A stretch of 64,000 nucleotides of DNA from Ciona intestinalis (Eukaryota > Chordata > Ascidiacea > Phlebobranchia > Cionidae). Location: contig NC_020175.2 of NCBI RefSeq assembly GCF_000224145.3, positions 3,796,360 to 3,860,359 of the forward strand, read 5' to 3'. The notes under the pieces were generated by a model that did not search any database, was not told the origin of the DNA, and worked only from the letters and a program-made list of their open reading frames with translations. The position numbers and the translations under genes are program-made. Positions within the stretch are counted from its first letter, which is position 1; the number at the start of each line of letters is the position of its first letter. Positions 38,101 through 47,124 of this stretch are shown in pieces.

Positions 38101-39559
38101 GTAACTTTGTGAATAGCATTTTGGCTTTCTTTATTTTATTGTATTACTGACAAATTAAACAACGAAAAAAGGTCAACTGGGTTAGAGCAAGTCTCGTTTG
38201 CCCAAGGGCACATACACTTAAAATGGTGACTGGACCGAGGCTCGAACCCTTAAACTCTGGGCTAGAGGCTAAACAATACTGAACCTGCTATACAAACTAT
38301 ACTACAGTGCTCATTTACCATTTAAAGAATTGAACAACAACGTGAACTATACCTTGGGTAAGCATTCTTATCTTCTGTGTTGGTTACTTTTTTCGGCTGC
38401 TTGTGTTTATATCGGTAACCAAGCTTGGTTATTACTGCTGACACTATTGAAGATTCCAGCATTTCTATAGAGTGGTATAACTTGTAACAGCAGGGAACTT
38501 TTTTTAATTTATTAGGGGACGGCAAAACTGATTTATTCTTATCGACCCCAAGGTGTAAAGAGTCCATATATGCAAGTACATTTAAAAAACAAAAAAATTA
38601 AATAATGTTTGCAAAAAATTTCATTTAAAAAACAAAAATTAAGTTACCTCTAAGGACCTGGTGCTAAGAAAACAGACAAAAATAAAGTCAACCAATTGTA
38701 TATTAAAAGATATATGTATCGCCTAAATGGCATCGTCAGTCTTTTTAAGTTACCTCTATTGTGACTTTTTACTTCATATTTTGGGTTTACTAAATACAAC
38801 GCATCAAGAACGTAATCTGAAATAAAAAATGGAAAATTAAATTCTTTCTGCCAGATAATTATGTTCACAAACTAATATCATCATACACAATTATTCCATT
38901 TGTTATACCATTTAAACCAGTAATTTTTTATGCCAATTTTTCAGCTAAACACTTTAATGTACTCTGTGCTTTTTAGTCAGATTTAAAACAATGGCACATA
39001 CTCCAGGTAAAAGACAAGTATTTTTAAGTTTTATATGAATACCCACCTTTTGGCTTGTCAGTTACTTTGGCAATTTGGTTTATTGTGAGTTGTTTATCAA
39101 TCTCAATCACAGGTGCAACTTTTCTGTTAATTCGTTTTTGCCTTTGGATCATCTGAATGAATGAATGGTTAAAAAATCAAATGATATTTTTGAATGTTTT
39201 TTTAACTTGTTTTGTCATCAGCTGGCCGGAAACCAAAGTCGTTATAAAATGGATGTTTTGTTTCATACACCTCGTGCCAGAGTTACCATGTATGTAACTG
39301 TATGGCTGATAATTTAAACAACCCGGTTTTGCTTAAGAATACATACGCCAACAATCATAGCGGAAACGAGTCTTGAACCTACCACCTCTGGGTCTGAGGC
39401 AGACGCGCTAAACACAGTGCCACAACACCAGACGAGTGCCAGCAATATACAACTAAATTCAGTTACATTAACCCTACATTACATTTTTAACTATCCTACC
39501 ACATCCAGAATCTGTTTTCGAGTCCTTTTTTTATAGGTTGCAACGGGAACTTGAAACAT
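32140..39559 (-). CDS. MTIF2: Mitochondrial translation initiation factor IF-2
   Basis: GTPase that brings fMet-tRNA to the mitochondrial small ribosomal subunit. Sixteen exons, 671 residues: 39559-39500, 39152-39047, 38816-38754, 38464-38353, 37930-37764, 37551-37466, 37074-36934, 36598-36502, 36117-35951, 35632-35477, 35250-35147, 34654-34527, 33681-33541, 33231-33067, 32663-32520, 32318-32140. G-motifs: GHVDHGKT at 135-142, [15 protein letters not shown] at 182-186, NKCD at 236-239 and SAKTG. Then IF-2 domain II, a charged helix ([20 protein letters not shown]), domain III from [14 protein letters not shown], and a C-terminal beta-barrel from VAGCKVKQG. The 39559 ATG gives no clear mitochondrial presequence. 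A good splice acceptor (TTTGCTACAG) ends near 39605 and the frame stays open to it, so a first exon probably lies upstream; 40267-40211 would splice in phase and encode an Arg-poor, Lys-containing start, but this is tentative. Several SINEs occupy the introns. Confidence 0.94.
32940..33060 (+). mobile_element. tRNA-derived SINE fragment, plus orientation
   Basis: Carries CACAAAGTAATATACATGGT, AACTCGTAAGCTGGCATGAG and CCCGTGTTATAACGAG, ending at CAATCATTCAG. The 5' head is absent. It ends within 10 bp of the MTIF2 exon that starts at 33067. Confidence 0.65.
33738..34010 (-). mobile_element. tRNA-derived SINE with AATG-type tail
   Basis: Tail (GAATGAATGAATGAATGTAA) at the left, that is, CATT repeats at the element's 3' end. 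The body includes CTTGCGTGGCAGGACATCC and GTATGTAACTTTATAGGTGA; a decayed head includes the complement of ATCGAGCATCAAACAC. In the MTIF2 intron between 33681 and 34527. Confidence 0.75.
34385..34500 (+). mobile_element. tRNA-derived SINE fragment, plus orientation
   Basis: Shows CACAAAGTTACATC, AACGGCTGTCATTGCCCCGC and ATGTAATTAATTAATTCA at the end. Inverted relative to the copy at 33738 in the same intron, so the two could form a hairpin in the pre-mRNA. Confidence 0.6.
34672..35085 (-). mobile_element. Second SINE type plus a partial SINE head
   Basis: 34672-34905 matches the element at 49890-50155: CTATTCTACATGGGTGGGGA, GGGTTAGAGCATTTTCTGG, CCTGGTATCCTTGGGTTACA and ATGCAGGCACCTACCAAC. The last two words are, in complement, tRNA-like A- and B-box territory. 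A second, shorter piece (34905-35085) follows with GGTGACCACTGAAGCAATTG and CCTCTGGGCTAGAGCAG, another tRNA-like head. It fills the MTIF2 intron between exons at 34654 and 35147. Confidence 0.6.
35382..35458 (-). mobile_element. SINE fragment
   Basis: Short piece with TAGCACAGGTGTTCTGTTTC, ATAAACCTCATGCC and TACGAGTTACCACATATGTA. Lies against the donor side of the MTIF2 exon 35477-35632. Confidence 0.6.
36290..36360 (+). mobile_element. SINE 3' fragment
   Basis: Reads TTGTAACAACTGTTGTGGCT and TGCCATGCAAGGATAAATAA, then ends near CATTTATTAA; 3' end of the SINE in plus orientation inside an MTIF2 intron. A related short piece (GTGTATGAAACAGGACACC) sits near 35830-35860. Confidence 0.5.
38060..38320 (-). 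mobile_element. tRNA-derived SINE, diverged
   Basis: Body words TATATATGTAACTTTGTGAA, GGGTTAGAGCAAGTCTCGTT and CCAAGGGCACATACAC; the right end has the complement of GACCGAGGCTCGAACCC, a good B-box match, and GGGCTAGAGGC. Inside an MTIF2 intron. Confidence 0.65.
39150..39441 (-). mobile_element. tRNA-derived SINE, most complete copy
   Basis: Reading on the minus strand it begins TGGTGTTGTGGCACTGTGTT with A-box-like TTTAGCGCGTCTGCCTCAGA, then B-box-like GGTTCAAGACTCG, then the family body and a CATT-repeat tail. The tail overlaps the splice acceptor of the MTIF2 exon ending at 39152, so the SINE may supply part of that acceptor region. Confidence 0.75.
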
Positions 39560-40267
39560 TGCTGATATAAAAGACACATGACACAGTGATCGGTGCTTTG
39601 CAATCTGTAGCAAATACAATATGTAAACATACTTATTTTAGCAACAGCAGTATTCAAAGTATTCATTTATAAAAGTTCTTGCCCTATCCCTAATCTATTG
39701 CTTGCTACATTTATAATAAAAAATTTAAAAACTTTCTGAGGATTGGAATTAAAACATATCATTTTTACTTATTTTGTTAACATCCCTTCCTTACTGCAGT
39801 GTTTTGCAGGGTGTAGGCAATAGCCAATACCGTTCAGTATTTCACTAGACGTACTTGTTTATTTTAAAATCATGTAATGTTACTGTCAGTCACCAAAACT
39901 TCAAATAAAATCATACTTACACATAATATATTTGCAGTTGCACAATTCATGCTTGAGGTAAACAGAAGTTTAAGGAACGGTTTTAAACCTCACTATTTAA
40001 CCCTTGACCTTAAATTAAACACTGTACAAATCATGCCTAAGGTTTATTCTACATGCTGTAAAAATAGTAAGTACGATCAGAAGGCCAGACCATTAGAAAG
40101 AAAACAAAAGTTTGAAAACACAAGCATGATAATGTTATAAATTTCATTTCATAAATTGGAATTAGTGTTCATAATTATATACCGAAGACACCATACTTTT
40201 TATGTTTCACAGTAGGCAGCATAGTTAGAATCGTATTCTTGTGTAACAAACCTAAGTTATTGGCCAT

Positions 40268-41093
40268 TTGTCATTATGTTTACCGATTGTGATTAATGCA
40301 ATGTAGAAATTTCCAGAATAGGCGTGCCTACACTAACATAACATCCCAGATTCGGTGCACGTGTTTATAATTAGCATATTTTGGGGATGGGCTGGGCTGG
40401 CTTGTGTCCACTATACTCTAAATTTGGCGGAAAAGAATATAACATTGTGAGGTGATTTATTTACAATAGGTAACATAGATATATTTTATGTCAGATTGCG
40501 AGAAATCAAGCGAACTTTAAAACACCCCTTGTACTGCTTTAACACTGACACTTTATACTAAAGAAAAAATTAAAACATTTCTTTAATAAACTGGCTGTCT
40601 GGAAGTTAAAACATTAAAAATGAATGAGGAATGTATAAATCCATTGTTAAAGCTACCACATTTTCATTGGTAAAATAAAATGCACTTTTTCAAATCCTAA
40701 CATAGGTAGCTACTTAATATTTACTTTTTTTAAATAAGATCATTACATTTGTACACATTAGGCCTGTAACAGCAAAAGGAATAATGATGCATATAGAGAT
40801 ACAAAAAATGTGGGTAATGCTCAGATTTAGTGGCTAAAAATATATTACACGAGACAGGTGGTCAAATGAGATATATATGTGAATATGTCATTAAAAAATA
40901 AACACAATCATTAGTATAAATTCTACATTAATTGATATTGGGTAAACAAGAATGTTTACAGATGTATTAAAGTTAATACTTCACAACAGTTATATTAGAA
41001 TAGAATATATAACAACAGTTATATTAGAATAGAATATAAACCTTGATCTTCAAAGGTGCATGAACAATTTTTCAATGATTTTTTTATTGTAAA
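40268..41093. other. Spacer MTIF2/P450
   Basis: AT-rich, no gene recognised. It includes the P450 3'UTR on the right and a tandem duplicate at 40983-41039. Confidence 0.5.
40983..41039. repeat. Two-copy tandem repeat, 29-bp period
   Basis: The word ACAACAGTTATATTAGAATA occurs twice, 29 bp apart, followed each time by GAATATA. Lies in the P450 3' flank. Confidence 0.85.
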
Positions 41094-42584
41094 TTAACGA
41101 GCAGTTAGAATAATGTTGTATCTATGAGGGCAAGACATAGCAGATACAATTCCTTGTTCAATTTCTTCAGGGTAGACTGCATTTGGATCACGAGAAACTG
41201 TGAATTTCTGCAGAAGAGAGGTGAGAAAAATAAAGATTTCTGCTTTGGCAATTCCTTCTCCCATGCAGTAACGTGGTCCGATTGAAAACGGGAGAATTTT
41301 AGGTGAGTGGATGAATTTCCCATCTGAATCAATATGCCTATGAGGATTGAACTTTTCTGGCTCTGGCCAGGTGTCTGGGTCATTATGCAAGGCCCACAGG
41401 TTTGCTACAACCATAGTACCCGAAGGAATGTCGTACCCGTTTAGTTTGATGTCCTCCATTGCACTATGGGGTGCAGCTCCTGGGGTTAGGGTACGGAATC
41501 TCATTATTTCTTGTATGAAGGCGCATGTTACCGGCATCTTTTCACGATCTTTCATGCACGGTACACCATCACTACCCAGAGCTTCATAAACTTCATTATA
41601 CATCAAGTCCATGTACTTTGGGTTATACAGCAGGGCAAGGATTGACCACTGGATTGTGTTACTTGTAGTTTCAACCCCAGCAATGAATAAATCACGAACA
41701 TAAACCTTGAGTTGGTCGTTTTCAAAGAGCTTTGTGTTTTTTCCAATGCCAAATTTCTGCTCGTATATATAAGCATCAATAAAATCCTCTACATTATTTG
41801 GATCAAAATTCTTCTGGTGTTCTTCAATTATCCCCAGCAACATTCGTAAAATTCGATGCTGGTTTTGAAGAAAACGTTGGTTTGCGCCATGAAAGGGTGG
41901 AAGAAATCTCAACTGTGGTATCAGGATCATGGCCATCATCAAATTAGCATCTTCTGGTTCACCTAAAGCCTTTTCTGAAGATTCGAGGATTAGTTTAAAT
42001 GCAGGGTCATCGTAATCGAATCTTTTCCCAAGCACAACACTGCAAATGATGTTCGCAGTAAAGTTGTAAACATCTGTTTTCATGTCGTAGACCTTACCAA
42101 CTTGATCATGCAGCTGATCTATAAAGTATCTGCTTTCCTGGATCACCAAGCTTTCTATGCGACTTGGTTTTAAAGACCTCATTCCGAATTGACGTTGGAC
42201 CTTAAAATGTTCGCTGTATGTTTTCATAGTAATGCCTAGATCCGATGAGATTTGTTGAAATAGAAACATATATGGTCGCCCTGCCAGCTTCAGGCCTTGC
42301 TTTGAGAAAGCCTCAGTTATAGCTTCATATGTATTCAGGTAAATAATGGTACGGTTCAGCAGTGGGACTGATAAAATTGGACCATAAATTTCTCGGCTCC
42401 ATTTTGTTATCACTTTTTCTGGGTGCACTACCAGGTATGGCATGGCACCAAGAATAGGATATCCTCTTGGTCCAGGTGGAAGATTGCCTTTTCTGCTCCA
42501 CATGTAAAAGATGAGAGCAGATCCACCTAAAACTATACTCCATATGTTTAAATAGTCGCCTACCACAGTTAAAACAGAGGCCAT
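41094..42584 (-). CDS. Cytochrome P450, CYP2-type, intronless
   Basis: Haem-thiolate monooxygenase of the microsomal CYP2 clan; substrate unknown. 496 residues in one exon from ATG 42584. Seen: N-terminal membrane anchor (about 12-29), the Pro-rich hinge LPPGPRG, I-helix AGVETTSNT (oxygen activation), K-helix EIMR (ExxR), the aromatic/PERF region PEKFNPHRH, and the haem-binding loop PFSIGPRYCMGEG with Cys440 as the iron ligand. All key residues are present, so it is probably functional. Vertebrate CYP2 genes usually have nine exons, so the lack of introns is notable. A strong splice acceptor (AAACTTTTAG) on the minus strand ends 17 bases before the ATG and may mark a 5'UTR intron or trans-splice site. 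A broken relative lies upstream at 43657. A precise CYP subfamily cannot be given by eye. Confidence 0.95.
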   Translation of the reverse strand: MASVLTVVGDYLNIWSIVLGGSALIFYMWSRKGNLPPGPRGYPILGAMPYLVVHPEKVITKWSREIYGPILSVPLLNRTIIYLNTYEAITEAFSKQGLKLAGRPYMFLFQQISSDLGITMKTYSEHFKVQRQFGMRSLKPSRIESLVIQESRYFIDQLHDQVGKVYDMKTDVYNFTANIICSVVLGKRFDYDDPAFKLILESSEKALGEPEDANLMMAMILIPQLRFLPPFHGANQRFLQNQHRILRMLLGIIEEHQKNFDPNNVEDFIDAYIYEQKFGIGKNTKLFENDQLKVYVRDLFIAGVETTSNTIQWSILALLYNPKYMDLMYNEVYEALGSDGVPCMKDREKMPVTCAFIQEIMRFRTLTPGAAPHSAMEDIKLNGYDIPSGTMVVANLWALHNDPDTWPEPEKFNPHRHIDSDGKFIHSPKILPFSIGPRYCMGEGIAKAEIFIFLTSLLQKFTVSRDPNAVYPEEIEQGIVSAMSCPHRYNIILTAR

Positions 42585-43089
42585 TGCAGCGGCCTTAATA
42601 TCTAAAAGTTTAAAATAAAAAAATTAAAGAATTAGTGCATTTAAAATCAAAATAGCTAATACAATATATATATACGGTAGTCTATATAAATAAAGTTAAA
42701 ATATATATATCTAATTTAAATTTTAAACACTCTTGATTTTTTGTCAAGGCGTAAAAAAAACTGCCTGCCTAGATCATTTACAGTAATACTCTAATATAGA
42801 CTAGGTTGCAGAAAAGCTGCAGTTTAACTAAAAAATTTTAAGCATAAACTACATATTATTCACCTACATTTTATACTACGATCAATAAAGCATATGGATA
42901 CGATATGACATATGGAAATTAAACATTAAGTATATTACTGACGGACTTTACTGTATATATAAGCATACAACATTTGTACTAGCTCTACATTTACCACTAT
43001 CAATGATTCGAACTAGTTTTTCTTTGCGTATATATACAACAGAGCAAAACTATCTCACCATATTTCATCATCTATCAGTCATAGCTCGA

Positions 43090-43190
43090 TACGAATACGT
43101 CATCTCCTTCCTGACGTCATCACCGACCTAAAATGACGAAATAATGTGGTAAACGTCACATGTGCGCGCAACGAACCATGGCAACAACAA
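43090..43190. promoter_or_regulatory. Candidate promoter with CRE and RFX-like sites
   Basis: Within about 100 bp: TACGTCA at 43097, a perfect CRE TGACGTCA at 43112-43119, TGACGAAA, AACGTCA, and an X-box-like GTTGCCATGGTTCG (minus strand, 43172-43185), which resembles RFX sites. It lies 500 to 600 bp upstream of the P450 start. Function is inferred only from motif density. Confidence 0.4.
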
Positions 43191-43239
43191 CAAAGTTTTA
43201 CTACTTATAGAAACAGTATATTAGCATAATGAATTCCGA

Positions 43240-43405
43240 AACAAGAAAGAATGTAACTTATTTACCCTCACGTGGAAGGTCAACAACGGTTGTTATTACA
43301 CAGGTGTTCTGTTTCATGCACCTTGTCCGCTTACGAGTTGCCATGTTTTTGACAAGAGCGACGAGCCTTGAACCTGTGACCGCTGTGCTAGCGGCGGGTG
43401 CATCA
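43240..43405 (-). mobile_element. tRNA-derived SINE with internal deletion
   Basis: Tail-side GAATGTAACTTATTTACCC, body GTTATTACACAGGTGTTCTG and TTACGAGTTGCCATGT, then directly the head (complement of AGCGACGAGCCTTGAACC). The middle part found in other copies is missing. Confidence 0.7.
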
Positions 43406-43656
43406 CACTTTAGACCTTTTAACATGTGCATTTTGGTCACAAACGAGTTAAAACAATGATCAGTACACATCTGAGTCACTGCCAAGACGATTATCCCCTG
43501 GTTGACAACAAGCCCATGTAACTCTTCCATAAGTTTATAAATTCAATGCCTTACACCCAATATTAAACTTTTAAACACTATTTTTGTCACGAAAACGTTT
43601 TATTATTACGCCACGAAAAAGATTGAAAGTTTTAAATAAATATTTATTATGCGTCT

Positions 43657-44010
43657 CTAGTTCAGGATTATCTTATACCGACTGGGACAACACAATGCAG
43701 ATTGTATACCATCTTCCATGTGAATTGGCCATTTCAAAGTCGGATCACGAGTTATTTTAAATTTCTGTAAAAGAGCGACGACAAATACAAAAATTTCGGT
43801 TTGAGCAGTTTCCCGCCCCATACAATAATAACGTGCACCGACCGAAAAAGGCACAATTTTGCTCGAGGAGATAAATTTCTTCGCAGAATCTAAGTGTCTG
43901 TGAGGGTCAAACTTGTTTGGTTGTGGCCAGTTTACGCCCTTCTGAGTATTTGCTATATAGCCTACGCGACGATTACATCGTGAGGGTAAACTGGAGCAAT
44001 GTTCGTGTCT
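43657..44010 (-). pseudogene. Cytochrome P450 relic, C-terminal part only
   Basis: Encodes NKFDPHRH, KIVPFSVGARYYCMGRETAQ, FVVALLQKFKITRDP and CCPSRYKIIL, closely parallel to the P450 at 41094-42584, and ends at a stop at 43657. The haem loop has one extra Tyr before the Cys (ARYYCMG instead of ARYCMG), which breaks the fixed FxxGxRxC spacing. Just upstream the matching P450 text (NIAPVYPHDVIVA) continues in a different frame and reaches a stop, so there is at least one frameshift. Further upstream the sequence is replaced by a MITE at 44011. No N-terminal half was found. A real but spliced gene is unlikely given these defects. Confidence 0.82.
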
Positions 44011-44290
44011 TGGGTGGGAAGATGGGACAATTTTTCATTCTATTTTCTCGTCTCATTGTGTAGTAAACAAAGAACATTCAAAGAAATATAAAACTGTATC
44101 CCCACGACTCCAATAGACCCTTGTTAAATGTTTAAAATACGATCGAGATAATATTTGGATATTGTGGCGAAAGGTATCCCAGAATTATATAACCGTAGCT
44201 CCGCGTCTCAAAAAATGTTGTCAATTGTTCACACGATTAAGAAATATAGCTTTAAGGTACTAACGACATCCTCTTTTATACCCCACAATA
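44011..44290 (+). mobile_element. Two joined MITE-derived pieces
   Basis: First piece to 44180: GGGTGGGAAGATGGGACAA, ATTTTCTCGTCTCATTGTGT, AAACTGTATCCCCACGACTC and AAAGGTATCCC. The second (44181-44290) has AGAATTATATAACCGTAGCT and ends TTTATACCCCAC, matching the diverged subfamily at 13133. It forms the break point of the P450 relic. Confidence 0.7.
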
Positions 44291-44616
44291 CTTTATACAT
44301 GTGTACAGCGATTTAACGCCTCGAGTCCGAGCATAAAAAATATATAAAATCGCTACAGAAAATACATGTAGCTTGCTGTAGGCCTTGATACCAGCTTATA
44401 ACTCTACCTGCTATATCTAACTTAAACCGCTACCACACGGCGTATATATGTGACTGTTATAAGCAGAACTAAATTTCACCTGCTGAATACGAGAAAGGTA
44501 TTATTAATTAATCGTAACGAACGAATAAGTTTACCACTCATTATCCCGCGGTTATAGCACTATAATAACCATATCATCAAAACCAGATAATAAAACGCTT
44601 AAGCACATAATATTCA

Positions 44617-44765
44617 AATATCCCGATCGTGTTTTATATGCAATTAACAACGGTCTATATAGGAGTCGTGAGGATACGTTTTTGTAATTATTTGAACGTT
44701 CTTTGTTTACTACCAAATGGGTCGAAAGGAATAAAATGATGACCTATCTTCCCCCACCTATACTA
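44617..44765 (-). mobile_element. MITE copy, left end lost
   Basis: Contains ATATCCCGATCGTGTTTTAT, AACAACGGTCTATATAGGAG, GTCGTGAGGATACG and the terminal word ATCTTCCCCCACC. The left inverted end is missing. Confidence 0.7.
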
Positions 44766-45034
44766 CATACTTTTTGTGCCTATATTTATTATTCCGCTCT
44801 TGCTGATAGCTGTAAGTAAAAAAGCGCACTTATTACGTTCGCACACACTCGTTATAAGTTGTGTCGAGTTTGTGTGCTATGAATTGTATAGAAGAAATAA
44901 AAACTCTATGATCTTAATGAGCTTTAGTGTATTCTAACTCTTGATTGCATATTAGTACATTTTCTAAGTATATTTCTCATCAGCCTTAATTCAAGTGTAC
45001 CGATTATTTATATAAAAGGGTAAAAAAAGGTTGT

Positions 45035-45313
45035 TCAGTCTTCGTTTTCAGTCATTCTTCTTATAAAGTCTCTCCGTTCGTCGCGATGGCGACGAAGCTC
45101 CCTTCCGAGGCGATCTATTTCTTCTTTTATCGCCTGGCCTTCTTCAAGAGCAGAGTAAAGAAGCACTCTAGCATTCTGCGTGTGCAAATCAAGTTCTGAC
45201 AAATCCGTTTTTATCCGGTCACCTCGCTCCTTTATCCTGGTTGTGAGGTTGTGCAGTCTCGCCATTAAAGCATGCCCGTTACTCAAATACAGAGAATCGC
45301 CATCGGATCTCAT
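45035..45313 (-). CDS. Small coiled-coil protein, unknown function
   Basis: A 92-residue frame from ATG 45313 to TGA at 45035. It is rich in Arg, Glu and Leu with heptad-like spacing through most of its length (for example LTTRIKERGDRIKTDLSELD and EEGQAIKEEIDRLGRELRRH), suggesting one long amphipathic helix. It has no signal peptide, membrane segment or Cys pairs. Codon choice looks like a real gene rather than AT-rich chance sequence, and the GC content is higher than its flanks. The open frame extends a few codons further upstream without an ATG, next to a possible acceptor (GATTGAAG), so an upstream exon is possible. I do not recognise a family. It could also be the last exon of a larger coiled-coil protein. 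Confidence 0.55.
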   Translation of the reverse strand: MRSDGDSLYLSNGHALMARLHNLTTRIKERGDRIKTDLSELDLHTQNARVLLYSALEEGQAIKEEIDRLGRELRRHRDERRDFIRRMTENED

Positions 45314-47124
45314 ATTTCTGTATATCCCAATCTTCAATCGAGCTAGGATAGGTTACCGTTCAAGATTTGATGCTTAAAACAAAGTGATTTGTTTATGTTG
45401 TTGAGGTGTATTTATACGAGTGAAATGTTACGTAAAATGCATAATGTTGTTGTCATATTACAATATTCGTATTGTAAGATTCTTAAGACATACATACCAA
45501 TAAAAATACGATGCAATTTTACGCGTTTTTAATGACAATTACGTCTTTAGCCTGCAATACAACCAGATTATTGTGACAGTCGTGTCCTAAGCAAGCCATG
45601 ACGACTGTCGCTTCAGTTTTTGTCCGTGTCATAGAATAATGACGTGTTTATATTCAAAACGCGATAAATTGTCTTTATAATTCCTTTACGTTAATTTCTT
45701 ATCAAGTGCTCTGCAATACAAATGAGGTAATTCTGACTCCTATGTTTTGGCAAAGTGCATGATGTATAGTGTATATACATCAGAATAACACCGACGCTTT
45801 TGGTTCAATGGTGATATTATATTGTACGGTGAAGTAGTCTAGCTCATCTACGATTGGGGTTTACAGAAATATCAGGTCAGACTACGGTTTGATGTCATGT
45901 TTGAGTAACGAGCACGTTACTATTACATAGGACAAGAAAATGGAATAAATAGTTGTCCCATGGTCTCCACCCTTTTATAATCGTGTTCTCATGACTCCAA
46001 AAATAACTTTGTTTGTTGCTAAACACCCGGTTACGAAATTCGAGGATTTTTATTCTAACGGTATCCATCTTAATACCCCACCGCACAATAACTCTTAAAA
46101 ACGATTACGAAAATTTGGCGATTTGTATCGTAGACCGGGTGGTATTTAACTATCCATCTTACCGCAGAGAAAATAACTGTATAATAATTAAGCCAAGAAA
46201 AACATGTTTTTGAGCTTCATTTAGCTGTATTACAAATAAAGTGATTCTGGCTTCCGCGATTGCTCAGAGGCATGATTTTTGCCGGGGAAAAGGGCATCAG
46301 ATTACTGAAACCAAACGGCCGATGACGTCATCATAGGTTAATCATTCATTCCGACCGGACGTTACCTGTTAATAGCGATGACGTGTCAGACGCTGGTGAC
46401 GTCACGGTACGTGGTGCTGTGAAAATTGGTATTGCATAAAAACAAGGAATTACTTAAGTGCACAACCACGGGAATTAGGAAACGACACAGAAATGATTTC
46501 TCAACCCACACATAAATTCAATGATATTTGAAAAGAAAAATGGTTTGGTCATTTATGGTGAAAGGCAGCAGTGCATTCATCTTAAATGGCCAATTTTAAT
46601 TTGCATTATATGAAGTGGATTTTTCCCTTACATAGCTAGAAAAACTGAAAGGCACATTTTTAGCTTCATTAATTTTTGAATTGTGGCCATGTGCACAGTT
46701 GTGTGTTATTTCAACAGATTTAGTAATGAAATATCAAAAGTATAATTAGCCAGCAATAGGATAAAAAGAAATAGCTTCAATATTTTACGATGGTAATATC
46801 TTGGCTTAGGCTAGTTATTATCATAAAATTACTTAATCATATTTATATTATAACAATAATAAGCCTGTATTAGAAATGTGATTAGAAAGCAAGATAGCAG
46901 TAATAGTAGGACTACATGAAATAGGAAATAACTTAGGAAGTAGAAAGAAAAGGAACTACAAGATTTTAGAATACATTATTTCTTACGAAATCAAAAATTA
47001 TCTAAGAAAAAAACTCATTTAAATACGAACCATTTACTAATCTACATTTGATTACACTAACTATTAGCGCCTTTATCCAGTACCATATAAAGCTTTGGTC
47101 CAGTATAGGATTTTCCACAAAACC
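45314..47124. other. Spacer with MITE remnants and CRE pair
   Basis: No gene recognised. 45910-45975 carries a MITE remnant (GGACAAGAAAATGGAATAAA, GTCCCATGGTCTCCACCC). 46323-46330 and 46397-46404 are perfect TGACGTCA sites with a half-site between them. The rest is AT-rich and includes the GLTP 3'UTR at the right. Confidence 0.5.

Noticed and set aside
38465-38567. In-frame extension of the fourth MTIF2 exon ([10 protein letters not shown] and onwards)
   Set aside because: No acceptor AG is available before it, whereas a good acceptor at 38465-38466 joins in the right phase and matches the family.
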